Shown: in pieces, positions 43,905 to 53,852 of the stretch
Layout: each line of letters opens with the position of its first letter
Position numbering within the stretch: position 1 is the first letter of the stretch
NCBI GenBank assembly: GCA_947456965.1
Contig: CANGTU010000005.1
Span: 1 to 64,000 of the forward strand
From: Flavobacteriales bacterium
Lineage (GTDB): Bacteria > Bacteroidota > Bacteroidia > Flavobacteriales_D > Sanyastnellaceae
DNA: 64,000 nucleotides
Direction of reading: 5' to 3'
Position numbers and translations under genes: made by a program
Notes under the pieces: generated by a model
The model's database searches: none
Told to the model about the DNA's origin: nothing
The model's input: the letters and a program-made list of their open reading frames with translations, nothing else

Positions 43905-46900
43905 GTGAAGAATGCCAAGCTTTCCGTTGCTGCCCGGATAAGTTTCCTGTTCTTGCTCCTTTCCGTCGTCTGGCTGGGCTGGGCCGGAACTACCACAGAG
44001 CCCGCGCGTTTTTCCTGGAAACCCAGGGAAGAGAGTCGGGCTGCCGATACTACAGGTACCGGACTGGTATGGCCCAACGAGGATAATCCCAACCCATCAG
44101 ACCAACCGGGTGGCATTGCTGTACCCCTTCCGGATAACATCGATTACTCCATTGAATACAATCCGGAAACCGGAATGTATGAGGTGGTGCAGAAAGTCGG
44201 TGATCGCATTGACTTTCGTCCGCGCACAACAATGAGTCTGGATGAATTTCTGGATTTCAACCTGGAGAATAACCTCAACGAGTACTGGAAGGAAATCACG
44301 GAGGAAGAGGCCGAAGCCAGCCGCGCCTTCGCTCCCGTCATCAAGGTGGGTGGAGAGGGCTTCGAGAACTGGTTTGGATCCAATGAAATTGAAATCAGGC
44401 CGCAGGGTTCCGCTGAGCTGATCTTCGGAGTCAACTCTTCGAAAACCGAAAACCCGAGGATTCCGGAACGTCAGCGCCGGATCACCACGTTCAACTTTGA
44501 TCAGAGGATTCAGCTGAACGTGATCGGTAACATCGGCACCAAGATGAAGATCAATGTGAACTACAATACGGAGAGCACATTCGACTTCGAGAATCAGATG
44601 AAACTCGACTACACCGGAGATGAAGATCAGATCATCCGGAAGATCGAGCTCGGTAATGTGAGCATGCCCCTCCAGGGTTCTCTCATCCAGGGCAGCGCCA
44701 GTCTGTTCGGAGCTAAGATCGAAACCCAGTGGGGACGGCTTAAGAATACCACAGTATTCTCCCAGCAAAAAGGAGAGCGTCGGGAAATTACCGTTCAGGG
44801 AGGAGCACAAACCCAGAATTTCGATATCACCGCAGACAACTACGAACAGAACCGCCACTACTTCCTGTCCGGATGGTTCCGCGACCAATATGATCGGGCT
44901 ACCGCCTCACTGCCGGTGGTCAACAGCGGAGTGAACATAACCCGTATCGAGGTGTGGGTAGTCAACCAGCAGGCCAATACACAGGATGTACGCAACTTAA
45001 TTGCGCTCTCTGACCTCGGGGAAAATGGTCAGTATATGTCCACGGACTATGACTACACCGGCCTGATTGACCCGGATCAGGTACCTAACCCCGACAACGA
45101 GAACAACGAGCTGTTCAATACCATGGTGTCCAACCCGGATATCCTCAACTATACGGGTGCCAATGCAGCCATTGAGGCTCTGGGACTTGGCCTGCGACAG
45201 GGTATACACTACGAGCGCGTGGGAAATGCACGCAAACTGAACGCATCGGAGTATACCTACAACTCACGCCTGGGCTTCATCTCTCTTCGCCAGGCACTTA
45301 ACAACGCTGAGGTGCTGGCCGTCGCTTATGAATATACCCTCGGCGGACAAACTTTTCAGGTGGGTTCACTGAGCATGGACGGAATCGCCGCACCGCAAGC
45401 TCTTATTCTGAAGATGCTGAAGAGCTCAATCACCATGGTGAAGCTCACCAACGGAACACCCGCGCCGCTCTGGGACAATATGATGAAGAACGTCTACAAT
45501 CTCGGAGCCTTTGGAATTGCACCGGAGAACTTCAGATTGGACGTGTGGTACAACAATCCGGCAACCGGTGTGGACATGAACTTTATTCCCCGCGACCCAC
45601 TCAATGGCCGACTGCTTCTGCAGGTGCTCAATCTGGACCGGATCGATGCACAACAAATGCCATATCCCGACAGCTTCTTTGATTTTATTACGAACGCAGC
45701 GACTATGGGCGGACTTATAGATGCCCAGAACGGGAGGGTCTATTTTCCGGCTATTGAACCCTTCGGTTCTCATCTGGCAGCTGAAATAAGGGAAGGTTTA
45801 GGCAATACACCCGAAGCAGATGCAGTCATTTCACAAGTGGTATTCCAGCCCCTCTATGACTCCACCAAAACCGCGGCAATCATAGGTTTTCCCCAACTCA
45901 ACCGATTCCGTATACGAGGTCAGTACCAATCGGCTTCGGGTTCGGAAATTTCTCTTAACGCCCTCAATATTCCCCAAGGTGCCGTGAGCGTTACTGCAGG
46001 TGGAATTCGCCTCGTGGAAGGGCAGGATTATACCGTGGATTATAACCTCGGAAGGGTTCGGATCCTGAATGAGGGCGTGCTGGCAAGCGGGCAGCCGGTG
46101 AACATCGCCGTAGAAAGTAACTCATTATTTAATCTGCAGTTCAAGACGATGATCGGCAGCCGGTTTGACTATACCTTCAATGAGTATTTCAATGTGGGAG
46201 CCACCGTGCTCAACCTCAGGGAACGTCCCCTCACTCAAAAGGTGAACGTAGGTGATGAACCGGTAAATAATACCGTTATCGGAACGGACTTCAACTTCCA
46301 GCGTGAATCCCCTTTCCTCACGCAACTCGTGGACCGGATTCCACTTATTGATACCAAAGAAAAATCCAGCATTTCAATCTCAGGAGAAGCAGCCAAACTT
46401 TTCCCCGGACATAGCAGAGCCATCTCCCGGGATGGAAATGCCTATGTCGACGATTTCGAGGGAAGCCAAAGCGTCATCGACCTGCGATCTATTAACCAGT
46501 GGTTCCTCGCCAGCACACCAAAACTTCAGTCCGATCTTTTTCCGGAGGGAAATGTGTCGGATGGCAACCTCGCATACGGCTACAACCGCGCACGCCTCAG
46601 TTGGTACGTCATTGACCCTCTCTTCTTCCGGACCAACGCTCTCACACCACCCAACGTGGATGTGGAAATGCAAAGCGATCACCGGATGAGGGAAGTACTC
46701 GAAGCCGAGGTATTCCCCAACCGGCAGCTTCCACCAGGAACTCCACCCAACATAGCCACTCTCGACCTGACCTATTACCCATCAGAGCGCGGCATGTATA
46801 ACTACGAACGACCCAACGGAGGGGAAGGCCTGTCGGCCGGCCTCAATCCAGACGGCACGCTTCGCGAGCCCGAAACGAGGTGGGCAGGAATCCAGCGCGC

Positions 46901-49900
46901 ATTGAATACAACTGACTTCGAAACAGCCAACGTGCAGTTTATTCAGTTCTGGCTGATGGATCCATTTAACGAAGACAGTCCGAACGGCACAGGTGGAGAG
47001 CTTTATTTTAACCTGGGTAACGTTTCTGAGGATGTTCTCAAAGACTCGCAGCTCACATTCGAGAATGGATTCCCGAATGAGAACAATGACTTCCCGATCT
47101 TACAGAGCGAATGGGGGAATTATCCTGACCCCTCCACGTTCAACGTTGTTAACGCCTTCGATAATACTACTGGCAACTACCTGCGCCAGGATATTGGTAT
47201 GGATGGCTTGACCTCTCCCGAAGAGCAGTCCTTCTTCTCCTCCTGGCTTTCCGAAATTCAGGGCGCCCTCGATGCGGACGCTTATGCCAACTATGTGCTG
47301 GATCCCTCAGCGGATGATTATCGCTACTTCAGAAGTTCACTGTCCGATTCCGAAGATCTCAATGTCGTCGAGCGCTACAAGAAATTCAATGGTAACGAGG
47401 GTAACTCCAATACGGCAACCCCGGACGGATACCCCATCGCGGCTACCACGATTCCAAATACCGAGGATATCAACCAGGATATTACGCTGAATACAATCGA
47501 GAGCTACTTCCAGTATTCCGTGAGTCTGCGCCCGGGTGACCTTGGTGAGCAGAACATAGGAAGGAATTACATCACGGACAGTTTTGTGACAACCAAAGTG
47601 ACTGCCAACGGAGAAGAGCGTCCCATCCGCTGGTACCAGTTCAAAATTCCGGTAACAGACTTCGAAAAGCGCGTGGGAGGTATACCCGACTTTCGCTCCG
47701 TGCGCTACATCCGCATGTTCCTGAAGGATTGGGACCAGGAAGTGACACTGCGGTTTGCACGCCTCGAACTGGTCAGGGGTGAATGGCGCAGGTTCGACGG
47801 AGGCCTCGCCGGCCCGCAGGAACTGGAGCCCAATGACGATCCCTTTACCTTGTTCAATATTGCTGCGGTGAATATCGAGGAAAACGGAAACCGCGAACCT
47901 GTTCCCTACGTGGTGCCTCCTGGAATTCTCCGCGAACAGGACGTGGCAAGTGCCAACCTTCGCAGTCTCAACGAGCAATCACTATCGCTCGAAGTGTGCA
48001 ACCTCCGCGATGGTGACGCTCGCGCTGCATACCGGAACGTCAACTTCGATATGCGCCAGTATAAGCGCCTGCGCATGTTTGCGCACATCGAGGCATTGGG
48101 CGAGCAGGCCGGACTGGGCGACAAGGACATGACGGTGTTCATCCGTCTGGGTTCGGACTTCGACCAGAACTATTATGAGTACGAGATGCCTATGGAAGTG
48201 ACTCCCTGGTTCTCTAACGATGAGGATGAGATTTGGCCGGAGAACAACAATTTCGACATCCTTCTCAAAGACCTGCAGGATCTCAAGGCCTCGCGCCCGA
48301 GCTCCCAGAGCGCACTGATTGAGTATTCCCGGATGCTTACCAGCCGAGTGCGCATCGCAGTCCGTGGAAATCCCAACCTCGCCAATGTAACCGTACTCAT
48401 GATCGGAGTGCGCAACCCTGATAAGGACAACAATCAATTTGAATCCAACGATGATGGCTTGTCGAAGTGCGCTATCGTTTGGGTCAACGAGCTCCGGCTT
48501 TCCCAATTCGATGAAACCTCCGGATGGGCCGCCATCGCCCGGATGAATGCACAGCTCGCCGACTTCGCCACACTCGCTGTGGCAGGAAACATCAGTACCC
48601 CCGGCTGGGGCACTCTTGAGCAGCGTGTGATGGAGCGGCAGCAGATGACAAGAATGGGATTCGATGCCAACTCAACCCTGCAGATGGGTAAGTTTTTCCC
48701 GGAAAACTGGGGTGTCACACTTCCCATGTATCTCGGATATTCGGAAAATGTGGAAACACCACGATTCAGCCCGCTTCAGCCCGACCTCGAATTGGATGAC
48801 CTGCCCAATGTGAACAGGCCACTGAGAAGGAAATCGCAGACCTATACGAAGCGACGAAGTATCAACTTCAATAACGTTCGCATCGCACCTAAACGAGATG
48901 CTCCTAAAGTCAAAGACAGGGATAATGACAAGGGGGCCCCGGACAGCAAGGATGAGCCAACTGCCGCGGATAAGGGAGCTGTTCCCGATTCCGGCGGCGG
49001 ATCAGGCGGCGGGGGCGGAGACAAGAAACCGAGGTTCTATAACATTGAGAATTTCTCGGTGTCATACGCTTACAATGAAATCTACTTCCGGGATATCAAT
49101 ATCGACTGGCGCCTGAACAAGCAATATCAGGGTGGCTTCGATTATAACTTCACCAACAAGCCAAAAGAGGTAAAGCCCTTTAGTAAGATTCCCATCATCA
49201 AGGACTCCAGGTACCTGAAATGGATCAAAGACTTCAATTTTTACACGGGGTTCAAACAGCTAGGCTTCCGGACGGATATGAACCGGACCTATGAAACAAG
49301 CCGCATCAGGAACAACACCCTTGAACTCACCGGCTCCTTCAGCGAAATGCTGATTCAGACCCAGGTGCAGAAGACCTGGAACTGGAACCGACAGTATACA
49401 TTCAAGCACGATTTTACCAAAAGCCTGAAGTTCGACTTCAACGCAAACAATGTCGCCCTCGTGGGTGAACCAAGAGGCGTTATCAACAAGGATGATACAG
49501 AATGGTATACTGCATACCGGGACAGCGTATGGAACAATATCAGGAACTGGGGTGAAACAACGACTTACAACCACGATGCAAGCCTGAGCTATAAGCTGCC
49601 ACTCGATAAGTTCCCGCTCATTGACTTCCTCTCTGCCGATGGGCGATATGGCGCCACTTATCGATGGGATCGTGCACCGTTTACGCAGGATTCATTGGGA
49701 AATACTATTCAGAACAGCCGCCAGATTCAACTCAACCTGCAGGGTAATTTCGAAACGCTGTACAACAAGATTCCTCGTTTGAAGCAAATCAACCAGGGAA
49801 AGCCCAAGGCACCCAAGACGAAGGATAAGACAAATCCGGATAAGAAGGATGGTTTTGGGAAGGACCTGGAAGATCCAAAGGATAAAAAGGAAAAGGTTAA

Positions 49901-51335
49901 TCCGCTCGATATTGGCCTGCGCTTCCTGATGATGGTGCGTAATGTGAGCGGAAGCTATACCCGAAACGAAGGTATGCTGCTGCCCGGCTATAACCGAAAT
50001 ACGCGGGTGGCTGGCATGGACAGCAACTTTGAAGGGCCGGGAGCAGGCTTCCTGTTCGGAGAACAGAATACTGATATCTGGGGCAATGAAACGGACCGCA
50101 ATTATGCACTGTTCGCAGCTTCCCAGGGCTGGCTTGTTCAGGCCCCGTTCCTGAATAATCAATACAGCGAGACCTTCAGTGAAACATGGAACGCCAAGAT
50201 GAACCTGGAGCCCGTCCGATACCTGAGGATTGAGATTTCGGCCAACAGGCAGGAAGGCCGGAACCTCACAAGTTTCTTCCGGTATAATGCCGAAACTGGC
50301 GAATATGTCTTCGACTCTCCTATGGAGACAGGCAATTTCACGGCCTCACTGAATACCTGGGCCACCGCCTTCTCTCGGGATAACGTGGATGATAACTACA
50401 ACTCAGCACCCTATTTGAGTTTCCTGGACTACCGGCTCCAGATGTCAGAGCGCCTCAATGCAGAAACCTATAACCTGGATGCACCAGAAGCGAACGGTTA
50501 TTATGCCGGATGGGGCCCTGCGAGCCAGAATGTGGTAATCCCGGCCTTTATCGCTGCCTATTCGGGCAAATCACCCGATGAAGTCCAACTCAACCCTTTT
50601 GCCACCCGGGCCCAGCCCAACTGGCGTGTGACCTACGACGGACTTACCAAACTTCCTGCTGTCAAGAAGCATTTCAAACAATTCAATATCAATCACCAGT
50701 ACCGATCTACCGTGACGGCGAGCTACGTGACAAACCTGAACTACACCGAGAATGCCGATGGGCTCCCCAACGCTCTCGATCAGGCTGAAGTACCCAACTG
50801 GATTCCTGAGCAACAAATCAATACAGTCACGATCACGGAGAACTTGTCACCCCTCATCGGATTCGACATGACCATCAAAACCAAGAAAACCAATGATCCT
50901 CAGTTAAGGGTTGAACTCAAGCGTGACCGCACAGTGGCCCTCGGTATGACGAATCTGCAGATTACCGAGACTAAAAGCAACAGCCTGGTCATCGGAGTGG
51001 GATACAAGATCACGGAGGTCCCCAATCCTTTCGGCCGGAAGAAAGGAAGCAAGCTACCCATCCAGCTTCTCAAGAACACCAGTATCAACCTGAGGGCTGA
51101 TCTAACCGTACGCGATAACAGCACCCTGATCAGAAAGATTGAGGAGCGCCAGAATCAGGTGACCGCCGGACAGCGTCTCTGGAGCATCAAGACAAGCGCG
51201 GATATGGCCGTAAGTGACAAGCTCACTATTCGCTTGTTCTACGATCACCAGATCAATCAGCCGAAAATATCCATCTCATTCCCCACGTCCAATGTGAACG
51301 CGGGCTTATCACTGCGCTTTACACTGGCGGGCTGA
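43905..51335 (+). CDS. sprA: T9SS outer-membrane translocon SprA/Sov
   Basis: A 2476-residue protein beginning at GTG 43905, 4 bp after ruvA, with an N-terminal signal sequence (about residues 1-28). The length and repeated motility-related segments (INVNYNTESTFDFENQMKL, WYVIDPLFF, GPTEIRWAGIQRAL-like parts, YIRMFLKDW, KCAIVWVNELRLS) match SprA/Sov, the very large beta barrel that forms the T9SS export pore with PorV as partner. Two charged linkers interrupt the strands: about residues 1660-1710, ending in GGGSGGGGGDKK, and about 1965-2000 (Lys/Asp-rich). The end ISFPTSNVNAGLSLRFTLAG is a barrel strand. It is convergent with cdd. Confidence 0.96.
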   Translation: MKNAKLSVAARISFLFLLLSVVWLGWAGTTTEPARFSWKPREESRAADTTGTGLVWPNEDNPNPSDQPGGIAVPLPDNIDYSIEYNPETGMYEVVQKVGDRIDFRPRTTMSLDEFLDFNLENNLNEYWKEITEEEAEASRAFAPVIKVGGEGFENWFGSNEIEIRPQGSAELIFGVNSSKTENPRIPERQRRITTFNFDQRIQLNVIGNIGTKMKINVNYNTESTFDFENQMKLDYTGDEDQIIRKIELGNVSMPLQGSLIQGSASLFGAKIETQWGRLKNTTVFSQQKGERREITVQGGAQTQNFDITADNYEQNRHYFLSGWFRDQYDRATASLPVVNSGVNITRIEVWVVNQQANTQDVRNLIALSDLGENGQYMSTDYDYTGLIDPDQVPNPDNENNELFNTMVSNPDILNYTGANAAIEALGLGLRQGIHYERVGNARKLNASEYTYNSRLGFISLRQALNNAEVLAVAYEYTLGGQTFQVGSLSMDGIAAPQALILKMLKSSITMVKLTNGTPAPLWDNMMKNVYNLGAFGIAPENFRLDVWYNNPATGVDMNFIPRDPLNGRLLLQVLNLDRIDAQQMPYPDSFFDFITNAATMGGLIDAQNGRVYFPAIEPFGSHLAAEIREGLGNTPEADAVISQVVFQPLYDSTKTAAIIGFPQLNRFRIRGQYQSASGSEISLNALNIPQGAVSVTAGGIRLVEGQDYTVDYNLGRVRILNEGVLASGQPVNIAVESNSLFNLQFKTMIGSRFDYTFNEYFNVGATVLNLRERPLTQKVNVGDEPVNNTVIGTDFNFQRESPFLTQLVDRIPLIDTKEKSSISISGEAAKLFPGHSRAISRDGNAYVDDFEGSQSVIDLRSINQWFLASTPKLQSDLFPEGNVSDGNLAYGYNRARLSWYVIDPLFFRTNALTPPNVDVEMQSDHRMREVLEAEVFPNRQLPPGTPPNIATLDLTYYPSERGMYNYERPNGGEGLSAGLNPDGTLREPETRWAGIQRALNTTDFETANVQFIQFWLMDPFNEDSPNGTGGELYFNLGNVSEDVLKDSQLTFENGFPNENNDFPILQSEWGNYPDPSTFNVVNAFDNTTGNYLRQDIGMDGLTSPEEQSFFSSWLSEIQGALDADAYANYVLDPSADDYRYFRSSLSDSEDLNVVERYKKFNGNEGNSNTATPDGYPIAATTIPNTEDINQDITLNTIESYFQYSVSLRPGDLGEQNIGRNYITDSFVTTKVTANGEERPIRWYQFKIPVTDFEKRVGGIPDFRSVRYIRMFLKDWDQEVTLRFARLELVRGEWRRFDGGLAGPQELEPNDDPFTLFNIAAVNIEENGNREPVPYVVPPGILREQDVASANLRSLNEQSLSLEVCNLRDGDARAAYRNVNFDMRQYKRLRMFAHIEALGEQAGLGDKDMTVFIRLGSDFDQNYYEYEMPMEVTPWFSNDEDEIWPENNNFDILLKDLQDLKASRPSSQSALIEYSRMLTSRVRIAVRGNPNLANVTVLMIGVRNPDKDNNQFESNDDGLSKCAIVWVNELRLSQFDETSGWAAIARMNAQLADFATLAVAGNISTPGWGTLEQRVMERQQMTRMGFDANSTLQMGKFFPENWGVTLPMYLGYSENVETPRFSPLQPDLELDDLPNVNRPLRRKSQTYTKRRSINFNNVRIAPKRDAPKVKDRDNDKGAPDSKDEPTAADKGAVPDSGGGSGGGGGDKKPRFYNIENFSVSYAYNEIYFRDINIDWRLNKQYQGGFDYNFTNKPKEVKPFSKIPIIKDSRYLKWIKDFNFYTGFKQLGFRTDMNRTYETSRIRNNTLELTGSFSEMLIQTQVQKTWNWNRQYTFKHDFTKSLKFDFNANNVALVGEPRGVINKDDTEWYTAYRDSVWNNIRNWGETTTYNHDASLSYKLPLDKFPLIDFLSADGRYGATYRWDRAPFTQDSLGNTIQNSRQIQLNLQGNFETLYNKIPRLKQINQGKPKAPKTKDKTNPDKKDGFGKDLEDPKDKKEKVNPLDIGLRFLMMVRNVSGSYTRNEGMLLPGYNRNTRVAGMDSNFEGPGAGFLFGEQNTDIWGNETDRNYALFAASQGWLVQAPFLNNQYSETFSETWNAKMNLEPVRYLRIEISANRQEGRNLTSFFRYNAETGEYVFDSPMETGNFTASLNTWATAFSRDNVDDNYNSAPYLSFLDYRLQMSERLNAETYNLDAPEANGYYAGWGPASQNVVIPAFIAAYSGKSPDEVQLNPFATRAQPNWRVTYDGLTKLPAVKKHFKQFNINHQYRSTVTASYVTNLNYTENADGLPNALDQAEVPNWIPEQQINTVTITENLSPLIGFDMTIKTKKTNDPQLRVELKRDRTVALGMTNLQITETKSNSLVIGVGYKITEVPNPFGRKKGSKLPIQLLKNTSINLRADLTVRDNSTLIRKIEERQNQVTAGQRLWSIKTSADMAVSDKLTIRLFYDHQINQPKISISFPTSNVNAGLSLRFTLAG

Positions 51336-51339
51336 TCAA

Positions 51340-51828
51340 CTACCTGCGGAGAGAAACCTCATGGAAAAAGAGAGGAAGGAGATGATGAGCACCTTCCATG
51401 CGAATAATTCTGCCCTTGTCGCCACTGAATATCATCCGGATAGCAAGATCCTGATTGAGTTCGTATTCCAGCATAACCTGCCGGCAGGCACCGCAAGGGG
51501 CAACGGGATGCTCCACACTGAAATTTTCTGATGACGCTACAATGGCCAGATCCGTAATGGCCACTCCCGGATAGGCAGATCCTGCCGCGAAGAAGGCGAT
51601 ACGCTCCGCGCACAGTCCGCTTGGAAAGGCGGCGTTTTCCTGGTTATTCCCGGTCACAATGGCTCCATCAGCCATGCGCAGGGCAGCACCCACCCGGAAA
51701 CCACTGTAAGGGGCATAGGCCCGGTCCATAGCCTCTCTGGCGAGCCTCAGAAGGTTGCGCTCGGGATCGGTTAATTCCGAAGGTCCATCGAGAAGCTGTC
51801 CGTGTATTTCCTGCTTGTAACGTTCCAT
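51340..51828 (-). CDS. cdd: Cytidine deaminase
   Basis: A 162-residue homotetrameric-type zinc cytidine deaminase for pyrimidine salvage. The zinc and catalytic residues are Cys73 and Glu75 in SGLCAERIAFF and Cys112/Cys115 in PCGACRQVM; AYAPYSGFRVGAAL and TGNNQENAAFPSG form the substrate pocket. The length is usual. It lies convergent to sprA with a 4-bp gap and divergent from the VTC gene. In Flavobacterium-type genomes cdd is often near porV/porU, so its place in this T9SS locus is expected. Confidence 0.95.
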   Translation of the reverse strand: MERYKQEIHGQLLDGPSELTDPERNLLRLAREAMDRAYAPYSGFRVGAALRMADGAIVTGNNQENAAFPSGLCAERIAFFAAGSAYPGVAITDLAIVASSENFSVEHPVAPCGACRQVMLEYELNQDLAIRMIFSGDKGRIIRMEGAHHLLPLFFHEVSLRR

Positions 51829-51886
51829 GTCCGTAAACCTAGGGGAAATGCTTCAATGGTGGTATACCCACTCTTAACACTCGCAT

Positions 51887-51894
51887 TACATTTG
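51887..51894 (+). promoter_or_regulatory. -7 promoter element for the VTC-domain gene
   Basis: TACATTTG matches TAnnTTTG. It lies 10 nt before GTG 51904 and downstream of the earlier possible starts at 51802 and 51856, which argues for the GTG start. Confidence 0.5.
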
Positions 51895-51903
51895 TCCAAT
51901 TCT

Positions 51904-52668
51904 GTGACAGGCCTGCATGAAATACTGGAAACCTTTCAGCCCATTACTCTGGGCGAGATGAAGGGAGTGGAGCTCATGGATCGGGACGATACCAAGTTCG
52001 TTGTCCCAGTGGAGGCCATTCTCGAAATCCTGCCCGGCCTGGTTTCTGACTACCGTGTACTGGAGGTAGAAGGCAACAGAGCATCCACCTATGAAACGGT
52101 GTATTACGATACCTCTGACTTCTTCTTCTACACCCGACATCATAACGGAAAGATGAACCGAATGAAGATTCGCAAAAGGCGTTATGTTGAATCCAACCTG
52201 AACTTCCTGGAGGTGAAGTTCAAGACGAATCGGGAGAAAACGCTGAAGGACCGGACCCGACTGCCTGAAATACGCGATGACCTCAATACGTCAGAGCTCC
52301 ATTTTATTGATGAGGAAACTCACTTTGGAAGGGAACTTGAACCCAAGATTTGGAACTTCTTTACCCGGGTGACCCTGGTGAGTCAGGTGCTGCGCGAGCG
52401 AATTACCATCGACTTTTCGCTGAGCTTTCGCAATGCGTCCGGGGAGCGTTATGCTCTCCGCCGTTTGGCTATTGTCGAAGTCAAGCAACCGCGCCGAAGC
52501 CGGCTGAGTCCGATGATGGCCGCCCTCCACAAGCGCCATATCCGGCCAGAGAGTATGAGCAAGTATTGCCTGGGTGTTGCGAACCTGTATCCGAACGTCA
52601 AGAAAAACGCATTCAAACCCAAACTCAGGAGAATTGCCTCCCTCGAAACCTATGACCAACTCCACTGA
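51904..52668 (+). CDS. VTC-domain protein (polyphosphate polymerase-like)
   Basis: A 254-residue protein from GTG 51904, chosen because a -7 element lies at 51887-51894 and the family begins about here (TGLHEILETFQPITLGEM). The VTC/CYTH-type tunnel fold is visible: ELMDRDDTKFVVPV, ETVYYDTSDFFFYTRHHNGKMNRMKIRKRRY, NFLEVKFKTNREKTLKDR, and AIVEVKQPRRSRLSPM, with the basic and acidic residues that bind nucleotide, phosphate and metal. Yeast VTC4 makes polyphosphate from ATP; bacterial members are less studied. It overlaps the DUF4956 membrane gene by 17 bp, a common pairing. This two-gene unit interrupts the T9SS locus. Confidence 0.85.
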   Translation: MTGLHEILETFQPITLGEMKGVELMDRDDTKFVVPVEAILEILPGLVSDYRVLEVEGNRASTYETVYYDTSDFFFYTRHHNGKMNRMKIRKRRYVESNLNFLEVKFKTNREKTLKDRTRLPEIRDDLNTSELHFIDEETHFGRELEPKIWNFFTRVTLVSQVLRERITIDFSLSFRNASGERYALRRLAIVEVKQPRRSRLSPMMAALHKRHIRPESMSKYCLGVANLYPNVKKNAFKPKLRRIASLETYDQLH

Positions 52669-53368
52669 TTTTATTCAAAGCCTGCAGGCCCTCTTTCTTC
52701 AGGCCGGATCCTTTAAGCCCCTGGGGGGCATACGCCTCATAGATGCGGAAGACTTCCTCGGAATGATCATCCGGCTGGGACTGCACCTGTTCTTCGTCTT
52801 TATACTCGTGCGCCTGATATACTATCCCCGAACAAAACGCAAGGATTTTCTTTTCACCTACTTCCTGTTCAGTATATCCATCTTCCTGATGTGTTTCCTG
52901 CTGGAGAGTGTGAAGCTGGAAATGGGTTTTGCCCTTGGATTGTTCGCTGTCTTCGGCATCATCCGCTATCGCACGGACGCCATCCCGATAAAAGAGATGA
53001 CTTACCTCTTCGTGGTCATTGGAATGTCAGTGATGAACGCGCTGATCAATAAGAAAATCTCGCTGGTCGAACTCATGTTCGCGAATGTGGTGATCATAGG
53101 TGCAACCTATGGTCTCGAACGGGTTTGGCTGCTGCGTCACGAATCCCAGAAGCTGATTATTTATGACAACATTGAGCTGATCCGGCTCGGTCGCCATGAT
53201 GAACTGAAACGAGATCTTGAGGAGCGAACCGGCATCCGGATCACGCGCTTTGAGATTGGAAAGATTGACTTTCTGCGGGATATTGTACTCATCAAGATTC
53301 ACTTCTTCGATGATGAGCAACCCGACCAGATGGACGAGTCATTCTCGAACAACAGTTTCGGAACCTGA
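52652..53368 (+). CDS. DUF4956 membrane protein, partner of the VTC protein
   Basis: A 238-residue inner-membrane protein; ATG 52652 (MTNSTDFIQSLQALFL) overlaps the VTC stop. About four membrane helices lie at residues 35-55, 66-84, 90-106 and 118-160 (for example LHLFFVFILVRLIYY, FLFTYFLFSISIFLMCFLLE, GFALGLFAVFGIIRYRTDAIPIKEMTYLFVVIGMSVMNAL). The motif IRYRTDAIPIKEMTYLF is the DUF4956 signature. The C-terminal about 75 residues are a soluble cytoplasmic domain. With the VTC-domain enzyme it may form a membrane polyphosphate-making or -moving unit; this is inference from pairing. Confidence 0.85.
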   Translation: MTNSTDFIQSLQALFLQAGSFKPLGGIRLIDAEDFLGMIIRLGLHLFFVFILVRLIYYPRTKRKDFLFTYFLFSISIFLMCFLLESVKLEMGFALGLFAVFGIIRYRTDAIPIKEMTYLFVVIGMSVMNALINKKISLVELMFANVVIIGATYGLERVWLLRHESQKLIIYDNIELIRLGRHDELKRDLEERTGIRITRFEIGKIDFLRDIVLIKIHFFDDEQPDQMDESFSNNSFGT

Positions 53369-53848
53369 TCAATCACGCCTGATAAGCGCCACAGCAAAGG
53401 CGTTTACCCCTTCTTCCCGGCCCACAAAGCCCATGTGCTCACCAGTTGTGGCCTTGATGGATATACGATCCGGCTCCACGCCGCAGATATCGGATATCAA
53501 GCGGGTCATCTCTTCCACATGGGGCTTGATCTTCGGGCGCTGAAGACAGAGCGTGGAGTCAATATTCACAATAGACCAACCCTTAGCGGTGATCAGCTCA
53601 CATGTTCGGCGAAGCAGTAACTTGCTGTCTGCACCTCGGTAAGTCTCGTCAGTATCCGGAAAATGAAAGCCAATGTCACGCATGGCAGCCGCTCCGAGAA
53701 GGGCATCACAAATAGCGTGCAGCAGGACATCCGCATCGCTGTGCCCGAGGGCTCCCTTCTCATGCGGGATGAGCACGCCACCGAGCCAAAGGTCACGACC
53801 TTCGGTCAACTGATGGACATCATAGCCCAGGCCTACACGAATTTCCAT
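53369..53848 (-). CDS. ispF: 2-C-methyl-D-erythritol 2,4-cyclodiphosphate synthase
   Basis: A 159-residue enzyme of the MEP isoprenoid pathway. ATG 53848 begins MEIRVGLGYDVHQL; upstream in-frame Met codons are rejected because they lie in porV coding sequence. Metal ligands Asp10, His12 and His44 (GHSDADVLLHAICDALLGAA) and the substrate segments DIGFHFPDTD, NIDSTLCLQRPKIKPH and SIKATTGEHMGFVGREEGVNA are complete. The length is standard. It follows porV by 4 bp and converges with the DUF4956 gene without a gap. It makes 2-C-methyl-D-erythritol 2,4-cyclodiphosphate in the cytoplasm. Confidence 0.96.
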   Translation of the reverse strand: MEIRVGLGYDVHQLTEGRDLWLGGVLIPHEKGALGHSDADVLLHAICDALLGAAAMRDIGFHFPDTDETYRGADSKLLLRRTCELITAKGWSIVNIDSTLCLQRPKIKPHVEEMTRLISDICGVEPDRISIKATTGEHMGFVGREEGVNAFAVALIRRD

Positions 53849-53852
53849 GGAA

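Noticed and set aside
44097-44888. Antisense frame within sprA
   Set aside because: sprA coding is unambiguous and the antisense product has no recognisable features.
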